This document shows positions 35,955-45,837 of a stretch of 64,000 nt of DNA, in pieces. The notes under the pieces were generated by a model, which did no database searches, was not told where the DNA came from, and saw nothing but the letters and a program-made list of their open reading frames with translations. Position 1 is the stretch's first letter. Each line of letters opens with the position of its first letter. This DNA is from CAVQCX01 sp963775335. GTDB lineage: Bacteria > Pseudomonadota > Gammaproteobacteria > Chromatiales > Chromatiaceae. Where the stretch lies: positions 1,240,001 to 1,304,000 of the forward strand of contig CAVZIJ010000003.1 of the NCBI GenBank assembly GCA_963775335.1, in the 5' to 3' direction. Made by a program: the position numbers and the translations under genes.

Positions 35955-36036
35955 TCGCGACAACCTCTCTAAAAAGATGTTTCGGCGAGCCTCGGCTCGC
36001 TGCATCGACTCAGCCTGCGTCCCAGAGCTCCTGACC

Positions 36037-36063
36037 CTGCGAAAGTCCACTGGACTTTCGGTC
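36037..36063. repeat. Palindromic direct repeat, copy 1 (sufB-sufC spacer)
   Basis: 27-base direct repeat whose core GAAAGTCCACTGGACTTTC (36041-36059) is a perfect inverted repeat around a central base; CG on each side extends the pairing by one. An identical copy lies 119 bases away. Confidence 0.75.
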
Positions 36064-36125
36064 CGCCTCCGGCAGGCCCTCCTCCGCCGTCCCTGGCGCT
36101 GTCTCCGGGCTCCGATAACCCCCGG

Positions 36126-36144
36126 CCCGGCCTTCCTGGCCGGG
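36126..36144. repeat. Hairpin between the two palindromic repeats
   Basis: 7-bp stem CCCGGCC/GGCCGGG with a 5-base loop. It may add to RNA structure in the sufB-sufC spacer. Confidence 0.4.
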
Positions 36145-36155
36145 CGTTCGCAACG

Positions 36156-36182
36156 CTGCGAAAGTCCACTGGACTTTCGGTC
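36156..36182. repeat. Palindromic direct repeat, copy 2 (sufB-sufC spacer)
   Basis: Identical to the copy at 36037-36063 over 27 bases, with the same palindromic core. It starts 5 bases downstream of the sufB stop (36188) in transcript order. Confidence 0.75.
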
Positions 36183-36187
36183 GTTGC

Positions 36188-37633
<1,446 letters not shown>

Positions 37634-37675
37634 GTGCTCTGCCTTCAGTCATTTCCTACGAATTCGCTCAGGTAT

Positions 37676-37704
37676 TGTATAAGCACTTGGCCCTGCTCTT
37701 TCAA
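37676..37704 (-). promoter_or_regulatory. Predicted suf operon promoter
   Basis: Read on the minus strand: TTGAAA (37699-37704), a 17-base spacer, and TATACA (37676-37681). The expected transcript begins about 36 bases before sufB. Confidence 0.65.
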
Positions 37705-37728
37705 TCCCCCGCATGGTGGGGGAATTGA
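37701..37728. promoter_or_regulatory. Dyad overlapping the suf -35 region
   Basis: CCCCC/GGGGG arms around GCATGGT, extended outward by TCAAT/ATTGA with one extra base. It overlaps the -35 hexamer and is a candidate operator. Confidence 0.45.
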
Positions 37729-37890
37729 TCCCGGTTCCTCCAAAATCGCGGCCGGAGGCTTTACCCTGCTGATACCATGGGGTTTCTGCCTTGAAAAACA
37801 GTCACGTACGCCGACACTTAAAGACAAAGCGCCGAGCCTCGAGAGAAACTGCCGGGGCATTCCCATCCGCTGAGAAAAGGGCGACCGATC

Positions 37891-38181
37891 ATGGCCGTCC
37901 GAGGGCTGCTCAGGGCGTTCGATGGGTCTGTGGGTCCGGTGCTGTTTCTCGGGACACTTTGCACGTCCCTCGGGGCACTGTCCGGGCTGGTCGGTGCAAT
38001 GCCGGTGGCGTTGGCGTTCACCGCAAGCGGCCTGGCCGCCATCGGCGCCATGATGCTGCTGGCTGTCCGGCCCGAGAGGCCCGACCCGGCGCCCCCCAGG
38101 AGCAGGCGACAGCAGCCCGCGCTGACGGCATTCCGCGGCGCGGCGCAGGCCCTTTTTGACCGGCGCCGAGCCCCATGTTAG
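37891..38181 (+). CDS. Small hydrophobic protein, hypothetical
   Basis: Predicted protein of 96 residues, not recognised. Residues about 15-58 form two closely spaced hydrophobic segments (VGPVLFLGTLCTSLGALSGL and VALAFTASGLAAIGAMMLLA), as in a two-helix membrane protein. The C-terminal 35 residues are Pro/Arg-rich. An AAAGGG site lies about 12 bases before the ATG. It sits alone in the divergent gap between the suf operon and the PilZ-like pair, and its 3' end contains the -35 and -10 elements of the next gene. It may be real, but compositional chance cannot be excluded. Confidence 0.4.
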   Translation: MAVRGLLRAFDGSVGPVLFLGTLCTSLGALSGLVGAMPVALAFTASGLAAIGAMMLLAVRPERPDPAPPRSRRQQPALTAFRGAAQALFDRRRAPC

Positions 38182-38184
38182 AAG
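38156..38184 (+). promoter_or_regulatory. Predicted promoter of PilZ-like gene 1
   Basis: TTGACC at 38156-38161, a 17-base spacer, and TGtTAGAAG with the -10 at 38179-38184. Nearly the same arrangement precedes the paralogue. Confidence 0.6.
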
Positions 38185-38245
38185 ATGACCATGATAACCT
38201 TGTCTGGTGTGTAGCTCCCGGCTGTTTGCGACACTGAGGGTCCTC

Positions 38246-39976
38246 ATGGACGAACCTATGAGAATTTCGGTCCTCCCCCTCCCTGAGCGGAGCGCCCCGA
38301 CCGCTACTTCGTTCGACACCCGCCCGACCAGCGTCAAGAGCTGGGTCGACTCGCTGCCGATGGCAAGTGTCAAAGAGTCCGCCCGCAAGGTCTACGAAGC
38401 CCTCAAGGAGGTCAACCAGCTGGACATAGCGCCCAAACAGCGGTTCGGGCTACTGGAGCAGATGCGCCAACCCGTCGGCCACATCTCCGGTGAGCTGGAG
38501 CGCCGCTACGTCGGGGCCTCTTTCCCCTTGCCCATGGTCCAGTACCGCATCGCCTCGCTCAACCAGAAATTCCAGGAGGTCATGGCGACCGGTTACAAGC
38601 TGGTCCTCGCGGGATTGCTGGAGCCTGCGCCTTCGTTGCTGAAGCGGTTGGTCGAGCGACCGATGATCTGCACCGCAGTACACCGAGCCCTGCGGTATAT
38701 GGGGCAGATCCTGCTACGGTCCTACCAGATCTACGGACCCTACCCGGAGAACACTTGGCGCGAGATCCATCACCTGTTCCAGTTTGCCTCCTCCCTGGGC
38801 TGCGTCGATCGGCGGATCCGTGACGACCAGTACACCCAGGTCACCAAGACCACCGCAGAGGAGGCCTACAAACAGATTCTGCTATTCGCCCTCGCCTCCC
38901 CATACCGTTTGCGTCCGGGAGAATCGACCGTCGTCTATCGGGCGCTGGAGGCCTGGTCCTCGTCCTGTCGCCTCTCCCGGATCTCCGAGGCCGACAACGA
39001 CCTGCAAGGGCTATTCGCGATCCAGCCCGATACCGACCAGCAGCCGACCTACCTGGAGCTGCGCACCCAGCACGTGGGGCAGACGGCCTGGGTGCTCGAC
39101 ACCGCCGAGCTGGGCGCCCTGCTGCGCCAAGAGACGGCGCGCCTGGGCGGCAGCACCAGGTACACGCCCAGCGCCGAGCTACCGGCTGGCCTGACCGCCG
39201 ACCTGCTCGCTCGGTTGATGCGCAGCTGGGGAATCATGACCGAGCGCGGCAGCGAGCGACAGCGCCGGGACGGCGAGATCGAGATCGTCCTCGGCTTCGC
39301 GGCCGCCCACCATGCGCTCACGGCCTTGGGGTCGAGCCCGAGAACCGTCAAGGGAGAAATCCCCAACCGGGTGGAATTGACGATCGAGGACAGCGCCGCG
39401 GCCCAGTGGGCAGTACCGATGGACAACAACAGCGAGCGGATCGAAAGCTATCTCTGCTCCGTGCTGGACGAGACCCCGGCCGGGCTCAGGCTGCAGTGGT
39501 ACGGCGACAGTCGGCTGAAATTGACAGTAGGCAATCTCATCGCACTGCGCCGCCCCGACGCCGATAGTCAGAGCAGTTGGACGCTTGGGGTGGTCCGTTG
39601 GATGCGTTCCGAACAGGCCGATTCGGTGCAGTTCGGGATTCAGCTACTGAGCGGGAAGCCCGAGCCGATCGCCATCCAGCCGCGCGTCGCCGGACGCAGC
39701 TCGGGACGTCCAGTGGACGGGTTCCGTCTGATTCCCGAAGACCAGGACATTCAGCCTTGCCTGGTGGCCCCCGGGTTCCTGGAGCATTTCGACCACCCTG
39801 AGGTGCTCCTGATCAGCCAGGGTACCGAGCAGGCATTCAAGCTGACCCGCCTGATCGAGAGCACTGGGGTGCTGGCCCAGTTCGAGCTCGAGGTCATGAC
39901 CGTGCCTGCGCCCCAATCGGTCCCGGAGACCGTGGACCAGGAGACCAGCTTCGAGAATCTCTCCGAGCTGCTTTGA
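38246..39976 (+). CDS. PilZ-like domain protein, paralogue 1
   Basis: Cytoplasmic protein of about 576 residues. The large N-terminal part is helical (SWVDSLPMASVKESARKVYEA, VHRALRYMGQILLRSYQIYG, PYPENTWREIHHLF) and resembles a gammaproteobacterial family I know only as PilZ-associated. The C-terminal 150 residues look like a PilZ-type beta-barrel (ESYLCSVLDETPAGLRLQW), but the DxSxxG c-di-GMP motif is degraded to DETPAG here. It may therefore no longer bind the nucleotide. The ATG at 38246 follows GAGG at 38236-38239. A paralogue follows immediately. Function is unknown; a role in c-di-GMP signalling is an inference. Confidence 0.6.
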   Translation: MDEPMRISVLPLPERSAPTATSFDTRPTSVKSWVDSLPMASVKESARKVYEALKEVNQLDIAPKQRFGLLEQMRQPVGHISGELERRYVGASFPLPMVQYRIASLNQKFQEVMATGYKLVLAGLLEPAPSLLKRLVERPMICTAVHRALRYMGQILLRSYQIYGPYPENTWREIHHLFQFASSLGCVDRRIRDDQYTQVTKTTAEEAYKQILLFALASPYRLRPGESTVVYRALEAWSSSCRLSRISEADNDLQGLFAIQPDTDQQPTYLELRTQHVGQTAWVLDTAELGALLRQETARLGGSTRYTPSAELPAGLTADLLARLMRSWGIMTERGSERQRRDGEIEIVLGFAAAHHALTALGSSPRTVKGEIPNRVELTIEDSAAAQWAVPMDNNSERIESYLCSVLDETPAGLRLQWYGDSRLKLTVGNLIALRRPDADSQSSWTLGVVRWMRSEQADSVQFGIQLLSGKPEPIAIQPRVAGRSSGRPVDGFRLIPEDQDIQPCLVAPGFLEHFDHPEVLLISQGTEQAFKLTRLIESTGVLAQFELEVMTVPAPQSVPETVDQETSFENLSELL

Positions 39977-39990
39977 GGTCGGAACGGCGC

Positions 39991-40012
39991 CGCCCCTTCG
40001 GGGCGTTGTTTG
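39991..40012 (+). terminator. Intrinsic terminator after PilZ-like gene 1
   Basis: 6-bp stem CGCCCC/GGGGCG with a TTC loop, followed by TTGTTTG, 14 bases after the stop. Confidence 0.65.
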
Positions 40013-40132
40013 TCCTAGGGCTTGTCATCCCGCGTCCCGCCCGGCTTGATTCGGCGACCCGTCCCGGTCCCGGGGTCCTCGCTCCATTGACAACAGCACT
40101 GCCGTTCGGCGACAGCGGTACCCGCGGGTCTC

Positions 40133-40162
40133 TTTGACCGGGGCCTCGCGGCGTGTTAGAAG
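40133..40162 (+). promoter_or_regulatory. Predicted promoter of PilZ-like gene 2
   Basis: TTGACC at 40133-40138, an 18-base spacer, and TGtTAGAAG with the -10 at 40157-40162. Confidence 0.6.
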
Positions 40163-40213
40163 GCACGCATCCACCTGGGATTTCCGTTCCGATCGAGGAG
40201 CGTCCCCGATCTT

Positions 40214-41971
40214 ATGCCTGAGCTCTCGAAAGTCTCTGTCGTCCCGTTTCCGCCGCGCAGTAAACCGACCGCCGAGTCGTTCGACACCTCTGCAAAGGCG
40301 GTCCAGGCCTGGGTCGCGCGACTGCCGATGGCCAACTTGGGTCAGGCTGCTAAGACGGTGTTCCACGCCCTCAGCGAGGTCAACCGCCTCGAGATTGCGC
40401 CGGACGCCCGTTTCCATTTCATGGAGACGGTCCGCGACCCGGTGCGCACGATCTCGGAAGGCCTCGAGAAGCAGTTCGTGAGCCAAACCTTTCCGCTGGC
40501 GACGCGCGAGCGGAAGATCGCTGCGCTGGCCCGGGAATTTCAGGAAGAGATGGCGCTCGGCTACAACATCGTGGTGCAGGCGCTGCTGAGCGAGCATCCC
40601 GGCTATCGCCGTGTGTTTCACAATGCCCAGCTATGTGTGCCGGTACACCGCGCGCTCCGCTACATGGGTCAGATCCTCCTGCACTGCTACCAGGTCTACG
40701 CGCCCTATCCGCAGAACACCTGGAGGGAAGTCCACCGCCTGTACCGGCTAGCCGCTGACATCCAGTGCGTCAACCGTCCGATAACCGATTCGCACTACAC
40801 CTTGATCGACAAGAACACCTCCGAGGACGCTTACAAGCAGGTGTTGTTGCTGGCCCTGGCGGCTCCTTATCGACTTCGCCCCGGCGAAGTCGTGACTGTC
40901 CATACCGCGCTGGAACAGTTGTCCCCCCACTGCCGTCTGTCACCCATCGCCGACCGATCCAGCCAGCCGCAAGGCCTGTTTGCGGTGTATTTCGACAGCG
41001 ATCAGCAACCCAACTACCTTCAGCTGAGCCCGGGCCATCACGAGGCCCTGGCCTGGGTGCTGGACACGACACCCCTTGGGGCTCTGTTGCGCCGCCAGCT
41101 GGCTCGCCTGGAGCACAAAGACCACGATCATGGCATCGCCCCCGGGGACCTTCCATACGAGATGAGCGTCGACCTGTTGAAGCGACTCATGCAAAGCTGG
41201 GGGATGATGACCGAGCGGCGGTTTGCGCGCGCGCCCGGAGAAAGCCAGGCAGAGGTGGTATTGGGGATCAGCGGCGCCTATCGCGCTCTCGGCGGGCTGT
41301 CACAGTCGGATACGGCCTCAGAGACGGACACCCACCGGCAACGGCCGAGTCTGGCGCACGACGACGTCACGCTGGAGGGCCATACGAGTGCGCTTTGGGC
41401 GAGCACGTCGCCGCCGCGAACGGAGCTCGACGCTTACACCTGTCGCATCCTGGACCTGAGTCGCGGTGGTTATCGCCTGGAGTGGCGCGGCAACGATCGG
41501 GTGAAGCTGAGGATCGGCAACCTGATTGCCATCCGTAGCAAAGGCGAGCAGGCGATGTCCGCCGGCTGCTGGGCCCTGGGCTTGATCCGCTGGCTGAGAT
41601 CCACGAATGCGGAGGTCCTGGAGTTCGGCGTCCAGCTGCTGGCTAGCAGCGCAGAGCCCGTTCTGCTGCGGGTCTGCGCCGCAGACGGACGCTGCGGCGA
41701 CTTTGTAGAAGGGTTCCTCGTGCCTGCGGCGTCCGAGCTCGACCAGCCAGCGGCCTTGCTGGCCCCCGGCTTTCTGGAACATCTCTTCAAGCCAGCGGTC
41801 GTGGTCTCTCATGGCGGCCAACAAGAAACCTGCCGCCTCACACGCATGCTGGAAAGCACCGGTACAGCCGCGCTGTTCGAATATGTGGTAGAGAAGCGCG
41901 GCCCGGCTTCGACGCCCCCGAGAGAGCCGGGACAGACGCCCGGTTTCGACGCCATCTGGGACATTCTCTGA
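40214..41971 (+). CDS. PilZ-like domain protein, paralogue 2
   Basis: Paralogue of the preceding gene, 585 residues, similar over its whole length (shared SFDTS..V..WV..LPMA, VHRALRYMGQILL, YAPYPQNTWREVH, LASPYRLRPGE-like LAAPYRLRPGE). The C-terminal barrel here keeps CRILDLSRGGYRLEWRG, with the DxSxxG motif used by PilZ proteins to bind c-di-GMP. The usual upstream RxxxR is not obvious. If one of the pair senses c-di-GMP, this is the better candidate. A GAGGAG site lies about 13 bases before the ATG. It is a separate transcript by its own promoter and the terminator behind copy 1. Confidence 0.62.
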   Translation: MPELSKVSVVPFPPRSKPTAESFDTSAKAVQAWVARLPMANLGQAAKTVFHALSEVNRLEIAPDARFHFMETVRDPVRTISEGLEKQFVSQTFPLATRERKIAALAREFQEEMALGYNIVVQALLSEHPGYRRVFHNAQLCVPVHRALRYMGQILLHCYQVYAPYPQNTWREVHRLYRLAADIQCVNRPITDSHYTLIDKNTSEDAYKQVLLLALAAPYRLRPGEVVTVHTALEQLSPHCRLSPIADRSSQPQGLFAVYFDSDQQPNYLQLSPGHHEALAWVLDTTPLGALLRRQLARLEHKDHDHGIAPGDLPYEMSVDLLKRLMQSWGMMTERRFARAPGESQAEVVLGISGAYRALGGLSQSDTASETDTHRQRPSLAHDDVTLEGHTSALWASTSPPRTELDAYTCRILDLSRGGYRLEWRGNDRVKLRIGNLIAIRSKGEQAMSAGCWALGLIRWLRSTNAEVLEFGVQLLASSAEPVLLRVCAADGRCGDFVEGFLVPAASELDQPAALLAPGFLEHLFKPAVVVSHGGQQETCRLTRMLESTGTAALFEYVVEKRGPASTPPREPGQTPGFDAIWDIL

Positions 41972-42049
41972 CTTCGGCCATGTGCACCGCCTCGGTTCAG
42001 GGGCAAAGCTGATCTGTGTGTCTCCACCAAGCTGTCGAGCCATCCATTC

Positions 42050-43093
42050 ATGAAACGATCCGCTCGCCGTTTAGTCGCGTGGGCCGTTATCGGCTTTCTG
42101 GCCTTTGGCCTTGTCGCCATCTATTTCGCTGCGCGTATCTCGGGCGGTACGTCGATGCTCCGGCGTGGCATGGAGGTCGTGCAGGGATGGCTCAACGAGA
42201 GCCAGGCTCCGGACGGGTTTTCCGTGAGCAATGGTCGGATCGAGGCCGTGGAGGTGGACGTCGCAACCAAGCTGCCAGGGCGACTGCTCGCGGTACTCGC
42301 CGAGGAAGGGGATACGGTCGAAGCAGGGGAGGTGCTGGCACGCATGGACCCAGCAGTCCTGGACGCTCAGCTGCACGCTGCACAGGCCCAGGTGGCAGAG
42401 GCGGAGGAGCAGCGCGCAAGCGCCCTGGCGCTGGTCGCCCAACGCGAGAGTGAGCTCGGGTTCGCTCGCAGGGAGCTCGCGCGCGCCAGCAAGCTCATCG
42501 CCCAGCAACATGTCTCCGAGGAACAGCTCGACCGGACCCGCACACAGGTCCGCAGCGGCGAGGCCGCACTCGACGCCGCCCGGGCCCAGGTGGGGCAGGC
42601 CGACGCCGCCATCCAGGCGGCCCAGGCCGGCGTGCAGCGGGTGCGCGTGGACATCGCCGACAGCGAGCTCAAGGCACCCCGGCGAGGACGGGTGCTCTAC
42701 CGGCTCGCCGAGCCCGGCGAGGTGCTGGCGGGGGGACAGAAGGTGCTTACCCTGCTCGACCTCAGCGATGTCTACATGGTGCTGTTCCTTCCCGAGACCG
42801 TGGCCGGACAGGTGCCCATCGGGGCCGAGGCACGCATCGTCCTGGACGCGGCCCCGCAATATGTGATCCCCGCAACGGTCAGTTTCGTCTCTCCGCGAGC
42901 CCAATTCACACCCAAACAGGTGGAGACGCGCACCGAGCGCGAGAAGCTGGTATTCCGAATCAAGGCCAGGATCGATCCCGGTCTGCTCAAGCACTATGAG
43001 TCCCAGGTCAAGGTCGGACTGCCGGGCGTGGGCTATGTGCGCGTCGACCCGGCGCAAGAATGGCCCGAGCGCCTGCGCACTCGGCTGCCCTGA
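42050..43093 (+). CDS. HlyD-family periplasmic adaptor (membrane fusion protein)
   Basis: Membrane fusion protein of 347 residues. An N-terminal membrane anchor (LVAWAVIGFLAFGLVAIYFAA) precedes a split biotinyl-lipoyl domain (VEVDVATKLPGRLLAVLAEEG and DSELKAPRRGRVLYRLAEPG). Between them lies a long alpha-hairpin coiled coil (about 95-195: QLHAAQAQVAEAEEQRAS and following), then the beta-barrel region. This is the adaptor class that links an inner-membrane ABC transporter to an outer-membrane channel. Its stop overlaps the start of the RbbA-type gene (TGATG), so the three genes form one coupled operon. No outer-membrane TolC-type gene is seen nearby. The substrate is unknown. Confidence 0.88.
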   Translation: MKRSARRLVAWAVIGFLAFGLVAIYFAARISGGTSMLRRGMEVVQGWLNESQAPDGFSVSNGRIEAVEVDVATKLPGRLLAVLAEEGDTVEAGEVLARMDPAVLDAQLHAAQAQVAEAEEQRASALALVAQRESELGFARRELARASKLIAQQHVSEEQLDRTRTQVRSGEAALDAARAQVGQADAAIQAAQAGVQRVRVDIADSELKAPRRGRVLYRLAEPGEVLAGGQKVLTLLDLSDVYMVLFLPETVAGQVPIGAEARIVLDAAPQYVIPATVSFVSPRAQFTPKQVETRTEREKLVFRIKARIDPGLLKHYESQVKVGLPGVGYVRVDPAQEWPERLRTRLP

Positions 43094-45834
43094 TGGGCGA
43101 CGAGCCCGCTTACGTCGCCGAGCTCGCCCAGGTCCACCACCGCTATCCGGGCAGCAGTGCGCTGGAGGCCGTGGACCTTCGCATTCCCGCGGGGTGTACC
43201 GTCGGGCTGATCGGCCCGGACGGCGTCGGCAAATCCACCTTGCTCGGGCTGGTGGCGGGAGTGCGCCGGCTGCAGCAGGGCTCGGTGCTCGTGCTCGGCG
43301 GGGATCTCACCGATCGGGCGACCCGCGCCGGGCTGTGCACCCGGGTCGCCTACATGCCCCAGGGTCTGGGACGCAACCTGTACGGCACCCTCTCGGCCTG
43401 GGACAACCTGGACTTCTTCGCCCGCCTGTTCGGTCAGGCCCCCGCTGAGCGGCGCACGCGCATCCATGAGCTGCTGGAGGCCACGGGGCTGCTGCCGTTC
43501 GCCGACCGGGCGGTGGACAAGCTCTCCGGTGGCATGAAGCAGAAGCTCGGCCTCTGTTGTGCCCTGGTCCACGAGCCCGACCTGCTGATCCTGGATGAGC
43601 CGACGACTGGCGTCGATCCCCTGTCCCGGCGCCGCTTCTGGGAGCTGATCGAGCGCATCCGCGCCCAGCACCCTGGGATGAGCGTGCTGATCGCCACCGC
43701 CTACATGGAGGAGGCGGAGCGCTTTGACTGGCTGGTGGCGATGAACGCAGGACGCGTGCTGGCCACCGGTACTCCGGCTCAGATCCGCGCGATGACGGGT
43801 ACCGACTCGTTGGAGCAAGCGTTCATCGCGCTGCTGCCGGAGCGGGACAAAGCCACGAGCAGCCAACGGCGAGCACCGCCCGCGCACCGCCCGGATGAAG
43901 GGCCGCCCGCCATCGAGGCACGGAACCTCACCCGCCGTTTCGGCGCATTCACGGCGGTGGATCGGGTGAGCTTTCGCATCCCCCGGGGCGAGATCTTCGG
44001 GTTCCTGGGCTCCAACGGCTGCGGCAAGACCACCACCATGCGGATGCTCACCGGACTTCTGCCGGCGAGCGACGGTGAAGCCTGGCTGTTCGGCCACCGC
44101 ATCGACGCCGACGACCTTGCGACTCGCGAGCGCGTCGGGTTCATGTCTCAGAGCTTCTCGCTGTACCGCGAGCTGACGGTCCTCCATAACCTCCAGCTGC
44201 ACGCGCAGCTGTTTCACCTGTCCCCGGAACGCACCAAGGCGCGGATCGATGAGTTGGTGCAGACCTTCGGCCTGGCCCCCTACCTCACCCGCCGCTCGGA
44301 GGATCTGCCCCTCGGGGTTCGCCAGCGCTTGTCACTGGCGGTTGCGGTGATCCACGGACCCGACCTGTTGATCCTGGATGAGCCCACCTCCGGGGTCGAC
44401 CCTCTGGCGCGGGACCATTTCTGGGACCTGCTGGTGGATCTGTCACGCAACCAGGGCGTGACCATCTTCATCTCGACCCATTTCATGAGCGAGGCCGAGC
44501 GCTGCGATCGCCTCTCGTTCATGCATGCCGGCGAGGTGCTCGCGCAGGGCACGCCGGCAGCGCTGAAGGCGCAGACCGCGACCACGAGCCTGGAGGAGGC
44601 CTTCATCTCCTACCTCGAGGCTCGGGCGGGCGAGGGCGGAGATCTGGCGCGGCCCGAGGAGCCATCCGTGCCCACCGGGGACAGCGCACCCCTGGGCCGG
44701 CCCCCGCGGTTCTCTCTGGCACGCCTCTGGGCTTACGCGCGCCGCGAGGCCATGGAGCTTTGGCGCGACCCGATCCGGCTGGCCTTCGCCCTGCTGGGGC
44801 CCGTGATCCTGATGCTGGGTCTCGGCTACGGCATCTCCTTCGACGTCGAGCGGCTCGCCTTCGCCGTCCTGGACCGGGACCAGAGCCCTGAGAGCCGGGC
44901 CTACATCGAGCACTTCGACGCCTCGCGCTACTTCCAGCAGCGCCGGCCGATCAGAGGTCTCCGGGAGCTCGACGAGCGGCTGCGCTCCGGGAAGCTGGCG
45001 CTCGCCATCGAGATCCCGCCCGATTTCGGCAAGCGGGTCGCACAGGGGCGCCGGCCCGAGGTGGCGGTGTGGATCGATGGGGCCGTACCGTTCCGCGCCG
45101 AGACCATCAGTGGTTACGTGCAGGGCGTGCACCGTGGATATATCGAGGACCTCCTGCTGCGCACCCGCGGCGAGGTGCCGCAGCTGGAGCCCATCGAGGT
45201 CGCGACGCGGTTCCGCTACAACCAGGCCTTTCGCAGCGTCTACGCGATGGTCCCGGGCATCTGCATGCTGCTGCTGATCCTGATCCCCTCGACCATGACG
45301 GCCGTGGGCGTGGTGCGGGAGAAAGAGCTCGGCTCCATCACCAACCTCTACGCCACACCGGTCACCGGCACGGAGTTCCTGCTCGGCAAACAGCTTCCCT
45401 ACATCGGCGTCTCGCTCCTCAACTATGCGACCCTGGTCGCTCTTGCGCTGTGGCTGTTCGGCGTCCCGGTCAAGGGCAGCTTTCTTGCCCTGACGCTCGG
45501 GGCGATGCTGTTCGTCATCGCCAGCACCGGGCTCGGGCTGCTGATGTCGACCTTCGTGCGCAGCCAGATCGCGGCGGTGTTCGGAACCGCCATCGTGAGT
45601 ACCCTGCCTACCGTGCTGTTCTCGGGCTTCCTGTCCCCGTTGTCGTCGCTGGGCGGGGGCGCCCGCATTATGGGGTACGGGTTCCCGAGCGCCTGGTTCC
45701 ATCACGTGAGCATCGGCACCTTCACCAAGGGGCTCGGCACGGCAGATCTCATATCCGATTATTTGGTGCTGGGTCTGTTCGGGCTCGGGTTCCTGGTGCT
45801 CGGGCGGGCCCTGCTCAGGACCCAGGAGCGCTGA
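43093..45834 (+). CDS. RbbA-type fused ABC transporter (two ATPase domains plus permease)
   Basis: Protein of 913 residues. ATPase domain 1 (about 1-250) has Walker A GPDGVGKSTLL, signature LSGGMKQKLGL and LLILDEPTTGVDPLSRRRFW. Domain 2 (about 275-510) has GSNGCGKTTTMRML, a modified signature LPLGVRQRLSLA, and LLILDEPTSGVDPLARDHFW. An ABC-2 permease follows (about 545-913) with a periplasmic segment and about six helices. This order matches the RbbA/YhiH family, often grouped with a HlyD protein and a YhhJ permease exactly as here. The ATG at 43093 overlaps the HlyD stop. The weak second signature is normal in the family. Confidence 0.9.
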   Translation: MGDEPAYVAELAQVHHRYPGSSALEAVDLRIPAGCTVGLIGPDGVGKSTLLGLVAGVRRLQQGSVLVLGGDLTDRATRAGLCTRVAYMPQGLGRNLYGTLSAWDNLDFFARLFGQAPAERRTRIHELLEATGLLPFADRAVDKLSGGMKQKLGLCCALVHEPDLLILDEPTTGVDPLSRRRFWELIERIRAQHPGMSVLIATAYMEEAERFDWLVAMNAGRVLATGTPAQIRAMTGTDSLEQAFIALLPERDKATSSQRRAPPAHRPDEGPPAIEARNLTRRFGAFTAVDRVSFRIPRGEIFGFLGSNGCGKTTTMRMLTGLLPASDGEAWLFGHRIDADDLATRERVGFMSQSFSLYRELTVLHNLQLHAQLFHLSPERTKARIDELVQTFGLAPYLTRRSEDLPLGVRQRLSLAVAVIHGPDLLILDEPTSGVDPLARDHFWDLLVDLSRNQGVTIFISTHFMSEAERCDRLSFMHAGEVLAQGTPAALKAQTATTSLEEAFISYLEARAGEGGDLARPEEPSVPTGDSAPLGRPPRFSLARLWAYARREAMELWRDPIRLAFALLGPVILMLGLGYGISFDVERLAFAVLDRDQSPESRAYIEHFDASRYFQQRRPIRGLRELDERLRSGKLALAIEIPPDFGKRVAQGRRPEVAVWIDGAVPFRAETISGYVQGVHRGYIEDLLLRTRGEVPQLEPIEVATRFRYNQAFRSVYAMVPGICMLLLILIPSTMTAVGVVREKELGSITNLYATPVTGTEFLLGKQLPYIGVSLLNYATLVALALWLFGVPVKGSFLALTLGAMLFVIASTGLGLLMSTFVRSQIAAVFGTAIVSTLPTVLFSGFLSPLSSLGGGARIMGYGFPSAWFHHVSIGTFTKGLGTADLISDYLVLGLFGLGFLVLGRALLRTQER

Positions 45835-45837
45835 GCC

